Origin: Sphingomonas_R sp036387535
GTDB taxonomy: Bacteria > Pseudomonadota > Alphaproteobacteria > Sphingomonadales > Sphingomonadaceae
Assembly (NCBI RefSeq): GCF_036387535.1
Contig: NZ_DASVTO010000072.1
Span: 1 to 64,000 of the forward strand
DNA: 64,000 nt
Reading direction: 5' to 3'
The translations under genes and the position numbers were made by a program. Positions 1-8,757 of the stretch are shown here, piece by piece. Under the pieces are notes generated by a model. That model worked only from the letters and a program-made list of their open reading frames with translations. It did no database searches and was not told the origin of the DNA. Every line of letters starts with the position of its first letter. The first letter of the stretch is position 1.

Positions 1-1
1 T

Positions 2-886
2 ACCGAAGACTGGCGAGAAGACGCCGCACGCCGCGATTTCACGATCAATGCTCTCAGCGCCGATCCCGAAACCGGCGATATCCACGATTATTTCAACGGC
101 GAGGCCGATCTCGGCGCACGCCACGTGCGCTTCATCGGCGAGCCGCTGCAACGCATTGCCGAGGATCATCTCCGGATCCTGCGCTTCTTCCGCTTTCATG
201 CGCGCTTCGGGCGCGGGCCCGCCGACGCCGCGGCACTCGCCGCCTGCACCGCGCGCGCCAACGACCTGATGGCGTTGTCGCGGGAACGGATCGCGTCCGA
301 ACTGCTGAAATTGCTGGCTCTGCCCGATCCGGTCGCCACGATCGCGCTGATGATCGACGGCGGGCTGTTCGTGCCGGTCCTGCCGGAAATCACGGCCGCT
401 GCCCTCCCGACCTTGGCCGCGCTGGCGACGGCCGAGGCGGCGGCCGACATCGCGCCTGACGGTCTCCGCCGGCTGGCCGCGCTGCTGCCGGTCGATCCTG
501 TCCGGGCGGAGGCGATTGCCCGCCGTTTGAAACTCTCCAAGGCGCAGACGCTGCGCCTGCGCCTGGCCGCGACCCGCGATGGCCCCGAAACGCCGGCCGC
601 GCTCGCCTACCGCATCCGCCTGGAACCCGCGATCGACCGCTTGCTGCTGACCGGCGGCGATGCGCGTGCGCTGATCGGCTGGGAACGACCGGCATTGGGG
701 TTGAGCGGTGGGGATCTGATCGCGATGGGCCTGCCGCCCGGCCCCTTGGTGGCGGCGACGTTGCAGCGTGTCGAACGCGCCTGGTCCGACGCCGGATTTC
801 CGGACGATGGCGCGAACGCCATCGCGCGCGCCGCGGTCGCCGCCGCGCTGGCCGACGGCGTTCAGCCGGCGCGTTCCGCCCAATAG
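2..886 (+). CDS. cca: CCA tRNA nucleotidyltransferase, 3' part (5' end outside window)
   Basis: Open from the first complete codon (base 2) to a TAG at 884-886, giving 294 residues of a protein whose N-terminus lies upstream of the window. The visible start, TEDWREDAARRDFTINAL, is the region just after the nucleotidyltransferase active site in class II CCA-adding enzymes and poly(A) polymerases. It is followed by the RNA/flexible-domain signature RIAEDHLRILRFFRFHARFG. The enzyme adds or repairs the 3' CCA of tRNAs in the cytoplasm. The alphaproteobacterial context favours CCA addition over poly(A) polymerase, but the deciding N-terminal residues are missing. Its 3' end overlaps the convergent GGDEF/EAL gene by 25 bp. 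Confidence 0.9.
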   Translation, partial: TEDWREDAARRDFTINALSADPETGDIHDYFNGEADLGARHVRFIGEPLQRIAEDHLRILRFFRFHARFGRGPADAAALAACTARANDLMALSRERIASELLKLLALPDPVATIALMIDGGLFVPVLPEITAAALPTLAALATAEAAADIAPDGLRRLAALLPVDPVRAEAIARRLKLSKAQTLRLRLAATRDGPETPAALAYRIRLEPAIDRLLLTGGDARALIGWERPALGLSGGDLIAMGLPPGPLVAATLQRVERAWSDAGFPDDGANAIARAAVAAALADGVQPARSAQ

Positions 887-2616
887 GCGAAGGCCGCCGC
901 GGCCGGCAGCGGCTTCGCATAATACCACCCCTGCCCCAGCGTGCAGCCCAGCGCACCAAGCGTCTGGCCGAGTTCCAGCGTCTCGACCCCTTCGGCAGTG
1001 GTGTTCATGCCCAGCGCCGCCGCCAGGCTCAGCACCGCGCGCACGATCGCGAGCGAATCGCGATCGTGCAGCATCGGGGTCACGAAACTGCGGTCGATCT
1101 TCAGATCGTCGATCGGCAGTTTCTGCAGATAGGCGAGTGAGGAATAGCCGGTCCCGAAATCGTCCATCGCCAACCGGACATCCTGTTCCCGCAGCGCATT
1201 CAGCACACGCATCGCATGTTCCGGATCGGCGACAATGCAGCTTTCGGTCAGTTCCAGTTTCAGCCGCCCGGCGACATCGTGCCGACCGAGCACGGCGGCC
1301 ACGGTCGCGGCGACATCGTCGCGCTGCAACTGCACCGCGGACACATTGACGCAGACATGCACGGGCAGCTTGCGCCCGGCGGCCCGGTCCCATTCCGCCA
1401 AGGTCTGCGCCGCGCGTTCGATCGCCCAGCGGCCCAGCGGCAGGATCAGCCCGGATTCTTCCGCCACCGGAATGAACTCCGCCGGCCCGATCGTGCCATG
1501 ATGCGGATCGTCCCACCGGGCCAGCGCCTCGAACCCCGAAATCGCGCCGGTGCGCAGATCGATCAGCGGCTGATAGGCCAGTGTCAGCCGATCGCCCTCG
1601 ATCGCACGCCGCAATTCGGTTTCCAGGCTGAACCGCCGACGGACCGCGTTGACTTCGCCGGGTTGGTACAGCTCGACCCGGCCTGATGCCTTGGCGCGCT
1701 TGACCGCGAACAGGGCATTGCGGAACAGTTCCGCGCCCTGCACGGATCGTCCGTCCGGCAGCGCGCACCCGATCGCGCAATCGACGCGGATTTCCATTTC
1801 CGACAGCCGGAACGGCGTGGACAAGGCCGCCTGGATGCGATGTGCCGCCACCATCGCGTCGTCGCTGTCCGGCCCCAGCCGCAAAAGGATCGCAAATTCA
1901 TTGCCGCCGATTCGCGCCAGCATGTCGCCGCTGCGCACCGCCCCGACCAGCCGGCGCGCCACCGTGATGATCAATTCATCACCGGCCAGCGATCCCAGAC
2001 ATTCGTTGACCAGGCTGAACCGCGCCAGATCCACGATCACCACCGCCAGGTCGCCACCGGCCCGGCTATATTCGCCACCGCCCGCGGTCGCGTCCCCGGT
2101 CGGCAGCGCGTCCACCGCGTCGGACAATGCGTCGCAAAACGCGGTACGGTTCGGCAACCCGGTCAGGCTGTCATGCATCATCTCGGCGCGCAGCGATCGT
2201 TGGCTCTGGACCTCCGCCGTCCGGTTCAACGCGGAAATCATCAGCCGATGGACGTTGCGTTCCACCTGGAACAGCCGCGCGATGCGGATCCGGTAATGAT
2301 ATCCCTGGATCTCGTCCCCATCGATCCAATCGAACTCCGCGGTCTTTGCATCGCTGTTCGCGAACTGAAGCACGCGGTCGAGCAGCGCGGGCCGGCTCAG
2401 CAGACCGCCCGACGAATCCCGGCCGACCCTGGCATAGCATTCGTTGTAATGCTGCAGCGTCAGAACATTGTCCCGCACGTCGGCGATGGCGGTGGGAATG
2501 GGCAACGCGTCCAGATATGCCTGTCGTGCGCTGCCTACGATCGTCATCTGTTCGAACGTGTCCGGTCCGGAACGATCGGTCCTGTAATCGGACGAAGGAA
2601 GGATGGAGCCGCGCAT
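862..2616 (-). CDS. GGDEF/EAL cyclic-di-GMP phosphodiesterase with PAS-like N-terminus
   Basis: 584 residues. Residues about 25-135 look like a PAS-type sensory region. Residues about 148-315 form a GGDEF domain whose active-site loop reads GGNEF (237-241) instead of GG[DE]EF, so cyclase activity is doubtful and the domain may only bind GTP. Residues about 335-580 form an EAL domain with the catalytic set intact: EAL at 363-365, N424, E456 (ELTES), D485-D486 (DDFGTGYSS), K506 (KIDRS), E542 (EGVET) and Q562. The likely role is c-di-GMP hydrolysis controlled by the N-terminus. No transmembrane segment is seen, so it is probably cytosolic. It converges on cca with a 25-bp overlap. Confidence 0.93.
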   Translation of the reverse strand: MRGSILPSSDYRTDRSGPDTFEQMTIVGSARQAYLDALPIPTAIADVRDNVLTLQHYNECYARVGRDSSGGLLSRPALLDRVLQFANSDAKTAEFDWIDGDEIQGYHYRIRIARLFQVERNVHRLMISALNRTAEVQSQRSLRAEMMHDSLTGLPNRTAFCDALSDAVDALPTGDATAGGGEYSRAGGDLAVVIVDLARFSLVNECLGSLAGDELIITVARRLVGAVRSGDMLARIGGNEFAILLRLGPDSDDAMVAAHRIQAALSTPFRLSEMEIRVDCAIGCALPDGRSVQGAELFRNALFAVKRAKASGRVELYQPGEVNAVRRRFSLETELRRAIEGDRLTLAYQPLIDLRTGAISGFEALARWDDPHHGTIGPAEFIPVAEESGLILPLGRWAIERAAQTLAEWDRAAGRKLPVHVCVNVSAVQLQRDDVAATVAAVLGRHDVAGRLKLELTESCIVADPEHAMRVLNALREQDVRLAMDDFGTGYSSLAYLQKLPIDDLKIDRSFVTPMLHDRDSLAIVRAVLSLAAALGMNTTAEGVETLELGQTLGALGCTLGQGWYYAKPLPAAAAFAYWAERAG

Positions 2617-2643
2617 GGTCGACTCCGATTAACCGGAAAAGCC

Positions 2644-4953
2644 TTAATTCTTCGTTGGCGCGGCCGGTTGTGCGATCGTCGACGCGCTGATCCGCCGTTC
2701 CTCGAACCGGTTGTCGCGCGGAAACCCGTTTGGCGGCATCCGCCCGCCCGCCCCGCGCGCGGTGCGCCACGCGCTCAGGTCGCTTTCGGTACGCATGCGT
2801 CCGCTGCCGCCGCCCATTGCCCAGCTGAGCCCCCGGTCGAACGCCAGCGTGATCGCATCGGAAAGGCCGCCGTCGCGGTACCGCTGCAACTGCACCCCCG
2901 CGCCGCGCGCCAGTTCGGGCAGCTCCGCGATCGGAAACACCACCAGCTTGCGGTTCTCGCCGATCACCGCGACGTAATCGTCACCCGGCGCGACATGGCG
3001 GACCACGCGCAGCTTGGATCCCGGCCGCACATTCACCACCTGCCGCCCTTTCCGGGTTTCCGCCACCACGTCCGCCATCCGCGCCAGGAATCCGCGCCCG
3101 TCGCCGCTGGCCAGCAACAGCCGGCCATCCGCCTGCGCCGGGAACATCGCCAGCAACGCCGCATCGCCCTCGACGTCGACCATCAACCGTACCGGCTCCC
3201 CGAACCCGCGGCCGCCCGGCAGCTTGTCCGCCGCCAACGTGTAGAACCGGCCATTGTCGGCGATCAGCAACAGCTTGTCCGTGGTCTGCGCATGGAATGC
3301 GAAGGCGGGGCCATCCCCCTCCTTGAACTTCAGCGTATCCGCCGCCGCCAGATCGCGGTGCCCGGTCATCGCGCGGATCCAGCCGCGTTCGGACAGGATC
3401 ACCGTGATCGGTTCACGCTCGATCATCGCCTCCAGCGGGATTTCGCGTGCCGGCCCCGACTCGATCAGCATCGTGCGGCGCCGGCCAAGCGCCGTGTCCG
3501 GGGCATAGCGCTCGCGCAGCTTGCCCAGATCCTTCTTCATCCGCGCGCGCTGCTTGCCCGGACTGTCGAGCAACGCGACCAGCCCCGCGCGTTCTTTCGC
3601 CAGCCCGTCGCGCTCGCGCACGATCTCCATCTCCTCCAGCTTGCGCAGCGACCGCAGCCGCATGTTGAGGATCGCTTCCGCCTGCCGATCGGTCAGCCCC
3701 GCAAATTCCGCCAGCATCACCGGCTTGGGCTCGTCCTCGGTGCGGATGATCTGGATCACGCGGTCCAGGTTCAGATACGCGATCAGATAGCCTTCGAGCA
3801 GTTCGATCCGGTCGTCGATCTTGTCCAGCCGATGTCGCGTCCGCCGCACCAGCACCACGAACTGATGCTGCAACCATGCGTTTAGCGCCTGCGGCAGGCT
3901 CATCACCCCCGGCGTGCGCGTCGCATCCAGCACGTTCAGGTTGAGCGGCACCCGCACTTCCAGGTCGGTCATCCGGAACAGGCTGTCCATCAGCATCTGC
4001 GGATCGACCTTGCGGTCGCGCGGCTCCAGCACCAGCCGGATCGCCTCGTCGCTTTCGTCGCGCACATCCTCCAGGATCGGCAGCTTCTTGCTGGTGATCA
4101 GGTCGGCGATCTGCTCGATCAGCTTGGATTTCTGCACCTGATACGGAATATCGTGGACGATGATCGCATAGGCCGATCGCTTGTCGGCCGGCTCTGCCAC
4201 CTCCCACCGCGCCCGCACCCGGAACGATCCACGCCCGGTCGCATAGGCTTCGCGGATCGCGACCGTCCCGTCGACCAGAACGCCGCCGGTCGGGAAATCC
4301 GGCCCGCGCACCGGGCCCTGTTCGGGGTCGACCAGCGCGGCGACGGGCGTGTCCGGGGCATCGATCAGGATCAGCGCGGCGTCGATCAGCTCGGCGACAT
4401 TGTGCGGCGGGATCGACGTCGCCATCCCCACCGCGATCCCGCTCGCGCCATTGGCCAGCAGGTTGGGGAACAGGCCGGGAAACACCTCCGGCTCGATCTC
4501 GGCGCCATTGTAGCTCGGCCGGAAATCGACCGTGCCCTCGTCCAGACCCGCCATCAGATCGGCCGCGGCCAGCGTCATCCGTGCTTCGGTATAGCGCATC
4601 GCCGCGGCGTTATCGCCATCGACATTGCCGAAATTGCCCTGCCCGTCGACCAGCGGATAACGGAGCGAGAATGTCTGCGCCAACCGGGCCATCGCGTCGT
4701 AGATCGACTGGTCGCCATGCGGATGGTATTTGCCCATCACCTCGCCGACGACGCGCGCGCATTTCTGGTATCCGGCGGTGGGATCCAGCCGCAGCAGCCG
4801 CATCCCCCACAACAACCGCCGATGCACCGGCTTCAACCCGTCGCGCACGTCGGGCAACGACCGCGCCGTGATCGTCGACATCGCATAGACCAGGTACCGC
4901 TGCTCCAGCGCCTGATCGAACGGGGTATCGATGATGTCGGTGGGATGGGCCAT
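2644..4953 (-). CDS. parC: DNA topoisomerase IV subunit A
   Basis: 769 residues, a normal ParC length. The start is placed at the ATG ending at 4953 (MAHPTDIIDTPFDQAL), because the in-frame extension to 5142 has atypical composition and the conserved family N-terminus begins here. The catalytic tyrosine is Y121 in AMRYTEARMT. The QRDR helix reads HPHGDQSIYDAM, so the position equivalent to E. coli ParC S80 is Gln; as far as I recall this is normal for alphaproteobacteria. The C-terminal domain carries degenerate beta-pinwheel repeats. With ParE it decatenates daughter chromosomes. GyrA is the alternative, but the short C-terminal domain without a clear GyrA box favours ParC. Confidence 0.93.
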   Translation of the reverse strand: MAHPTDIIDTPFDQALEQRYLVYAMSTITARSLPDVRDGLKPVHRRLLWGMRLLRLDPTAGYQKCARVVGEVMGKYHPHGDQSIYDAMARLAQTFSLRYPLVDGQGNFGNVDGDNAAAMRYTEARMTLAAADLMAGLDEGTVDFRPSYNGAEIEPEVFPGLFPNLLANGASGIAVGMATSIPPHNVAELIDAALILIDAPDTPVAALVDPEQGPVRGPDFPTGGVLVDGTVAIREAYATGRGSFRVRARWEVAEPADKRSAYAIIVHDIPYQVQKSKLIEQIADLITSKKLPILEDVRDESDEAIRLVLEPRDRKVDPQMLMDSLFRMTDLEVRVPLNLNVLDATRTPGVMSLPQALNAWLQHQFVVLVRRTRHRLDKIDDRIELLEGYLIAYLNLDRVIQIIRTEDEPKPVMLAEFAGLTDRQAEAILNMRLRSLRKLEEMEIVRERDGLAKERAGLVALLDSPGKQRARMKKDLGKLRERYAPDTALGRRRTMLIESGPAREIPLEAMIEREPITVILSERGWIRAMTGHRDLAAADTLKFKEGDGPAFAFHAQTTDKLLLIADNGRFYTLAADKLPGGRGFGEPVRLMVDVEGDAALLAMFPAQADGRLLLASGDGRGFLARMADVVAETRKGRQVVNVRPGSKLRVVRHVAPGDDYVAVIGENRKLVVFPIAELPELARGAGVQLQRYRDGGLSDAITLAFDRGLSWAMGGGSGRMRTESDLSAWRTARGAGGRMPPNGFPRDNRFEERRISASTIAQPAAPTKN

Positions 4954-5159
4954 GTCCCCGCGATAGCAAAGCGGGAGGAACGAAGCGAGTACCCGCATCG
5001 CCGGCCGCTTCAGCGCGTCAGGGCATGGTTCCGGATCAGGATGTTTCCGGAATGTCCGGCCCGCAGCGATTTGCCGATCATGGCCGGCGCATGGCCGCCA
5101 TGCACCCATCTCGCGTCCGACGCGTTCCTGCCCCGAACCCAAAGCGAAGGAGTCACCCC

Positions 5160-5393
5160 ATGGCCGACATCAGCCAGATCCGGGAACATATGAACGTCAT
5201 CGGCGCCGACGGCGTGCATGTCGGGACGGTCGATCATCTCGACGGCGATCGCATCAAGCTGACGAAGACCGACAGCGGCGACGGCAAGCATCATTATATC
5301 GCGACCGGGCTGGTGGCGGAGGTCGAAGGCGACGATGTACGGTTGTCCGCCAACGCGGATGTCGCGGTGTCGATCTTCGAAGAGTCCGAATGA
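5160..5393 (+). CDS. DUF2171 family protein
   Basis: 77 residues starting MADISQIREHM. The ATG at 5160 is preceded by a good Shine-Dalgarno (AAGGAG, 5146-5151), which decides the start. The sequence matches the small DUF2171 family (MNVIGADGVHVGTVDHLDGDRIKL), a PRC-barrel-like beta fold common in sphingomonads and often stress-linked. It has no signal peptide or membrane segment. No biochemical function is established to my knowledge. It stands alone between divergent parC and co-oriented purC. Confidence 0.85.
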   Translation: MADISQIREHMNVIGADGVHVGTVDHLDGDRIKLTKTDSGDGKHHYIATGLVAEVEGDDVRLSANADVAVSIFEESE

Positions 5394-5542
5394 TCCCATT
5401 TCCGGATCGCGCGCCATTTGCGTGGGGGCCGCGGCTCCGCTAAGAGCGACTCCCGTCCGCCCCGGCTGCGCATCGATCCGATGCCGCGTCCGGGGCGGTC
5501 CTCTTTCTACGGACATGTCCGTCCGAACTGCCGGAGCCGCCC

Positions 5543-6322
5543 ATGACCCGCCGCCGCCAGATCTACGAAGGCAAGGCCAAGATTCTTTATGAAGGCCCCG
5601 AACCCGGCACGCTGATCCAGTATTTCAAGGACGATGCCACTGCGTTCAACGCGCAGAAGAAGGGCACGATCAACGGCAAGGGCGTCCTCAACAACCGGAT
5701 TTCCGAACATATCTTCACCATGCTCGGCACGATCGGGGTGCCGACGCACTTCATCCGCCGCCTCAACATGCGCGAACAGCTGATCCGCCAGGTCGAGATC
5801 ATCCCGATCGAGGTCGTGGTCCGCAATGTCGCCGCCGGGTCGATCGTCAAGCGGCTGGGGATCGAAGAGGGGCTGCAACTGCCCCGCACGATCATCGAAT
5901 ATTATTACAAGGACGATGCGCTCGGCGATCCGATGGTCGCCGACGAACATATCGCCTGCTTCGGCTGGGCCAGCCAGGAGGAGATGCACGACATCGCCGA
6001 CATGGCGATCCGCGTGAACGATTTCCTGTGCGGCCTGTTCGCCGGCATCGGCATCCGGCTGGTGGACTTCAAGCTGGAATTCGGCCGCATCTGGGACAAT
6101 GATTTCGGGCGCATCCTGCTGGCCGACGAAATCAGCCCGGACGGCTGCCGGCTGTGGGATATCGCCACCGGCGAAAAGCTCGACAAGGATCGCTTCCGTC
6201 AGGATCTGGGCGGCGAAGTCGAAGCCTATCAGGAAATCGCCCGCCGTCTTGGTCTCTTGCCCGAGGGTGCCGACACGACGGTTCTCGACATGGAAAAGCA
6301 CCGGAAAAAGCGGGACAAATAG
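5543..6322 (+). CDS. purC: Phosphoribosylaminoimidazole-succinocarboxamide synthase (SAICAR synthetase)
   Basis: 259 residues, full family length. It starts MTRRRQIYEGKAKILYEG and carries the KGVLNNRISEHIF and VDFKLEFGR motifs of the SAICAR synthetase ATP-grasp-like fold. It ligates aspartate to CAIR in an ATP-dependent step of de novo purine synthesis. It is monofunctional here, with no PurE or PurS fused or adjacent. A REP-like hairpin pair follows its stop. Confidence 0.96.
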   Translation: MTRRRQIYEGKAKILYEGPEPGTLIQYFKDDATAFNAQKKGTINGKGVLNNRISEHIFTMLGTIGVPTHFIRRLNMREQLIRQVEIIPIEVVVRNVAAGSIVKRLGIEEGLQLPRTIIEYYYKDDALGDPMVADEHIACFGWASQEEMHDIADMAIRVNDFLCGLFAGIGIRLVDFKLEFGRIWDNDFGRILLADEISPDGCRLWDIATGEKLDKDRFRQDLGGEVEAYQEIARRLGLLPEGADTTVLDMEKHRKKRDK

Positions 6323-6357
6323 GGCGCCGATCGACGGCGTCATCCCCAGCCTCTTCC

Positions 6358-6441
6358 GTCATCCCGGCGAAAGCCGGGATCTCCCTTGGGCTGGACGTGG
6401 GCTCTTTACCTGCGCGAGATCCCGGCATGCGCCGGGATGAC
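6358..6441. repeat. Pair of REP-like hairpins in inverted orientation
   Basis: Two copies of a perfect 8-bp stem, ATCCCGGC-N4-GCCGGGAT, lie at 6361-6380 (loop GAAA) and 6419-6438 (loop ATGC). Flanking bases (GTC... and ...GAC) are inverted between the copies, a BIME-like layout. They sit in the purC/bpt convergent intergenic gap, where they may act as a bidirectional terminator or stabilise mRNA ends. The motif resembles REP elements widespread in alphaproteobacterial intergenic regions. Confidence 0.7.
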
Positions 6442-6477
6442 GAAATTTGGCTGTAGTGCCTGACCGCTAAGCCACCC

Positions 6478-7284
6478 TCACTCCGCCGCGCGCACCACGC
6501 CGTCCTTGGCCGGCATCGCCGCCTTGCCCGCCGATGTCGACGCGGCGACCGGCGGCGCCATCCGCACCCAACCGCCCGGTCCCAGCCGTTCCAGCGGCTG
6601 ATAACGGGTCTTGTACTGCATGCGCGGGCTCTGCTCGACCCAATAGCCGAGATAGACATAGGCCAGCCCCGACTGCGCCGCGCGCAGGATATGATCGAGG
6701 ATGATGAACGTCCCCAACCCCTGCCGCACGCCTTCGTCCGGTTCGAAAAAGCTGTAGACCATCGACAGCCCGTCCGCCTGGCGATCGGTCAGGCAGGCGC
6801 CGACCAGACGACCCGGACGACCATTTACGGACGGCTCGCGATATTCGACCACCAGCGTGTCGACCGGCGTCTGTTCGACCATGTCGGCGAAATCCAGCTC
6901 GTCCATCTCAGCCATTCCGCCACCGGGGTGGCGCGCCGCCAGATAGCGGCGCAACAGCGCGAACTGCTCTTCGGTGGTCCACGGCTTGCACGCGCTGATG
7001 TCGAGGTCGGCGTGCCGGCGCAGCAACTTGCGCTGGCTGGCGTTGGGCTTGAACTCGCCCGCCACCACGCGCACCGAAATGCAGGCGGTGCAATCCTGGC
7101 AGGACGGGCGATAAGCGACCCCCTGGCTGCGGCGGAACCCGATTCGCCCGAGCGCATCGTTCAGCTCAGCCGCATGCGCGCCCGACAACTCCGTAAACAC
7201 CTTCCGCTCGCTCCGCCCCGGGATATAGGGGCACGGCGCGGGCGTGGTCACGAAGAAACGGGGGAAACGGAACTGCGCGCTCAC
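6478..7284 (-). CDS. bpt: Aspartate/glutamate leucyltransferase (Bpt/ATE family)
   Basis: 268 residues with the N-terminal ATE motif CPYIPGRSERKVFTEL, then CQDCTACISVRV, whose cysteines are conserved in arginyl/leucyl-protein transferases. The C-terminal ATE_C domain includes VEYREPSVNGRPGRLVGACLTD and YVYLGYWVEQSPRMQYK. The enzyme moves leucine from Leu-tRNA to N-terminal Asp/Glu of proteins, marking them for ClpS/ClpAP in the N-end rule pathway. The bacterial form is usually named Bpt. It is a single gene, divergent from nothing close by. Confidence 0.88.
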   Translation of the reverse strand: MSAQFRFPRFFVTTPAPCPYIPGRSERKVFTELSGAHAAELNDALGRIGFRRSQGVAYRPSCQDCTACISVRVVAGEFKPNASQRKLLRRHADLDISACKPWTTEEQFALLRRYLAARHPGGGMAEMDELDFADMVEQTPVDTLVVEYREPSVNGRPGRLVGACLTDRQADGLSMVYSFFEPDEGVRQGLGTFIILDHILRAAQSGLAYVYLGYWVEQSPRMQYKTRYQPLERLGPGGWVRMAPPVAASTSAGKAAMPAKDGVVRAAE

Positions 7285-7361
7285 CGGCGGTGAAGCCTCT
7301 CGGTCGGGGTGAATCGATCACACAGTTATGGGCGTAGCGGACGATCGTGAAAAGAGCGTTC

Positions 7362-7379
7362 CTCCGCATTATTGCGGAG
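7362..7379 (-). terminator. Hairpin downstream of ilvA
   Basis: A perfect 7-bp stem, CTCCGCA-TTAT-TGCGGAG, lies 29 nt past the ilvA stop. On the transcribed strand a CTCTTTTC tract follows about 10 nt later. It is a plausible but imperfect intrinsic terminator. Confidence 0.4.
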
Positions 7380-7407
7380 CGCCCCGCCGCGGAAGTATCT
7401 ATGGCCG

Positions 7408-8649
7408 TCAGGCGAGTTCGACCGGCGTCACCTCATACCCCGCCGTCTCCAGCGCGGCCATCAATCGCTCCAGATGCGCGCGGTCCCGCGTCTCGCATTC
7501 GATATCGGTGATCAGGCCCTTCGCCGGCAACGTCGTGAACACGCGTTGATGATAGATTTCGATGATGTTGACCTGCTGCTCGTCGAACACGCGGGCCACG
7601 TTGAACAATTGTCCCGGTCGATCCTTCAACCGGATCCGCAACCGCGCCAGCCGGCCCGACCGCGCCAGATCGCGCAACAGCACATTGGCGAGCAGCCGGG
7701 TGTCGATATTGCCGCCGCACAACACCACGCCCACCGTCCGCCCGCGGAACCGCTCCGGGTCGGACAGCAACGCCGCCAGCCCGGCCGCGCCGGCGCCTTC
7801 CACGACCGTCTTCTCGATCTGCAACAGCAGCGACACCGCGCGTTCCAGGTCGCGTTCGGAAACCAGGACGATGCCGTCGACGCGTTCGGCGATGATCTGC
7901 GCGGTGATCCCGCCCGGCTGTTTGACCGCGATGCCCTCCGCCAGCGTATCGCCACCGCACGGCATCTCCGTGCCGTGGATGCGGTTGTACATCGACGGAT
8001 AGAGTTCGGCCTCGACCCCGATCACCTCGATCGGCCGGTCCTGCGCCTTGGCGACGGTCGCAACCCCCGAAATCAGCCCCCCGCCACCGATCGGCACCGC
8101 GAACATGTCGATCGCCGGCACATCCTGCAGCATCTCGATCGCGGTGGTACCCTGCCCGGCAATGATCTCCGCATCGTCGAACGGATGGACGATGGTCTGC
8201 CCCTCGGTCGCCGCGACGGCCTTCGCATGCGCCAGCGACTCGTCGACATTCTCCCCGAACAGGATGATCCGCGCCTGGTGGCTTTCGGTCTGCTGCACCT
8301 TCACGATCGGCGTCGTCGTCGGCATCACGATCGTCGCCGGCACGCCCAGCCGCCGGGCATGATAGGCCAGCCCCTGCGCATGATTGCCCGCCGACGCCGC
8401 GATCACGCCGCACCGCCGCTGCACCTCGCCCATCTGCAACAATTTGTTCAGCGCCCCGCGTTCCTTGTACGCGGCGGTGAACTGCAGATTCTCGAATTTC
8501 AGATACACCGTCGCGCCGGTCAGCTCGGACAGCGTCCGGCTGAGCAGCGTCGGCGTCCGCACGATCGCCGGTGCGATCCGGGCATGCGCCGCACGGACAT
8601 CATCGAAGGAGACCGGAAGGTCGGCGGGAAGGACGGGTGCGGTGGCCAT
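7408..8649 (-). CDS. ilvA: Threonine ammonia-lyase with C-terminal ACT domain
   Basis: 413 residues from an ATG ending at 8649 (MATAPVLPADLPVSF), preceded by AGGAGG. The in-frame extension upstream is non-homologous. The PLP lysine is in ENLQFTAAYKERGAL, and the glycine-rich phosphate loop is IGGGGLISG. Residues about 330-413 form one ACT domain (LRIRLKDRPGQLFNVARVF). The enzyme deaminates threonine to 2-oxobutanoate, the first step of isoleucine synthesis. The short single-ACT form is often annotated as catabolic or serine/threonine dehydratase, so the physiological role may be either. Confidence 0.9.
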   Translation of the reverse strand: MATAPVLPADLPVSFDDVRAAHARIAPAIVRTPTLLSRTLSELTGATVYLKFENLQFTAAYKERGALNKLLQMGEVQRRCGVIAASAGNHAQGLAYHARRLGVPATIVMPTTTPIVKVQQTESHQARIILFGENVDESLAHAKAVAATEGQTIVHPFDDAEIIAGQGTTAIEMLQDVPAIDMFAVPIGGGGLISGVATVAKAQDRPIEVIGVEAELYPSMYNRIHGTEMPCGGDTLAEGIAVKQPGGITAQIIAERVDGIVLVSERDLERAVSLLLQIEKTVVEGAGAAGLAALLSDPERFRGRTVGVVLCGGNIDTRLLANVLLRDLARSGRLARLRIRLKDRPGQLFNVARVFDEQQVNIIEIYHQRVFTTLPAKGLITDIECETRDRAHLERLMAALETAGYEVTPVELA

Positions 8650-8757
8650 GATGCCTCCTATCGGACTGATGCGCGATAGAGAACCCTCTTGCCCACACGC
8701 CGGCGCCGGGCGGACAGGGCCGTGGCAATCATGGCGGCACCGTTCTAAGAACGGCCG

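Noticed and set aside
1840..3885. A 681-codon + strand frame antisense to parC and the GGDEF/EAL gene
   Set aside because: Composition (Arg/His/Gln) and lack of motifs mark it as a GC shadow of two well-identified genes.
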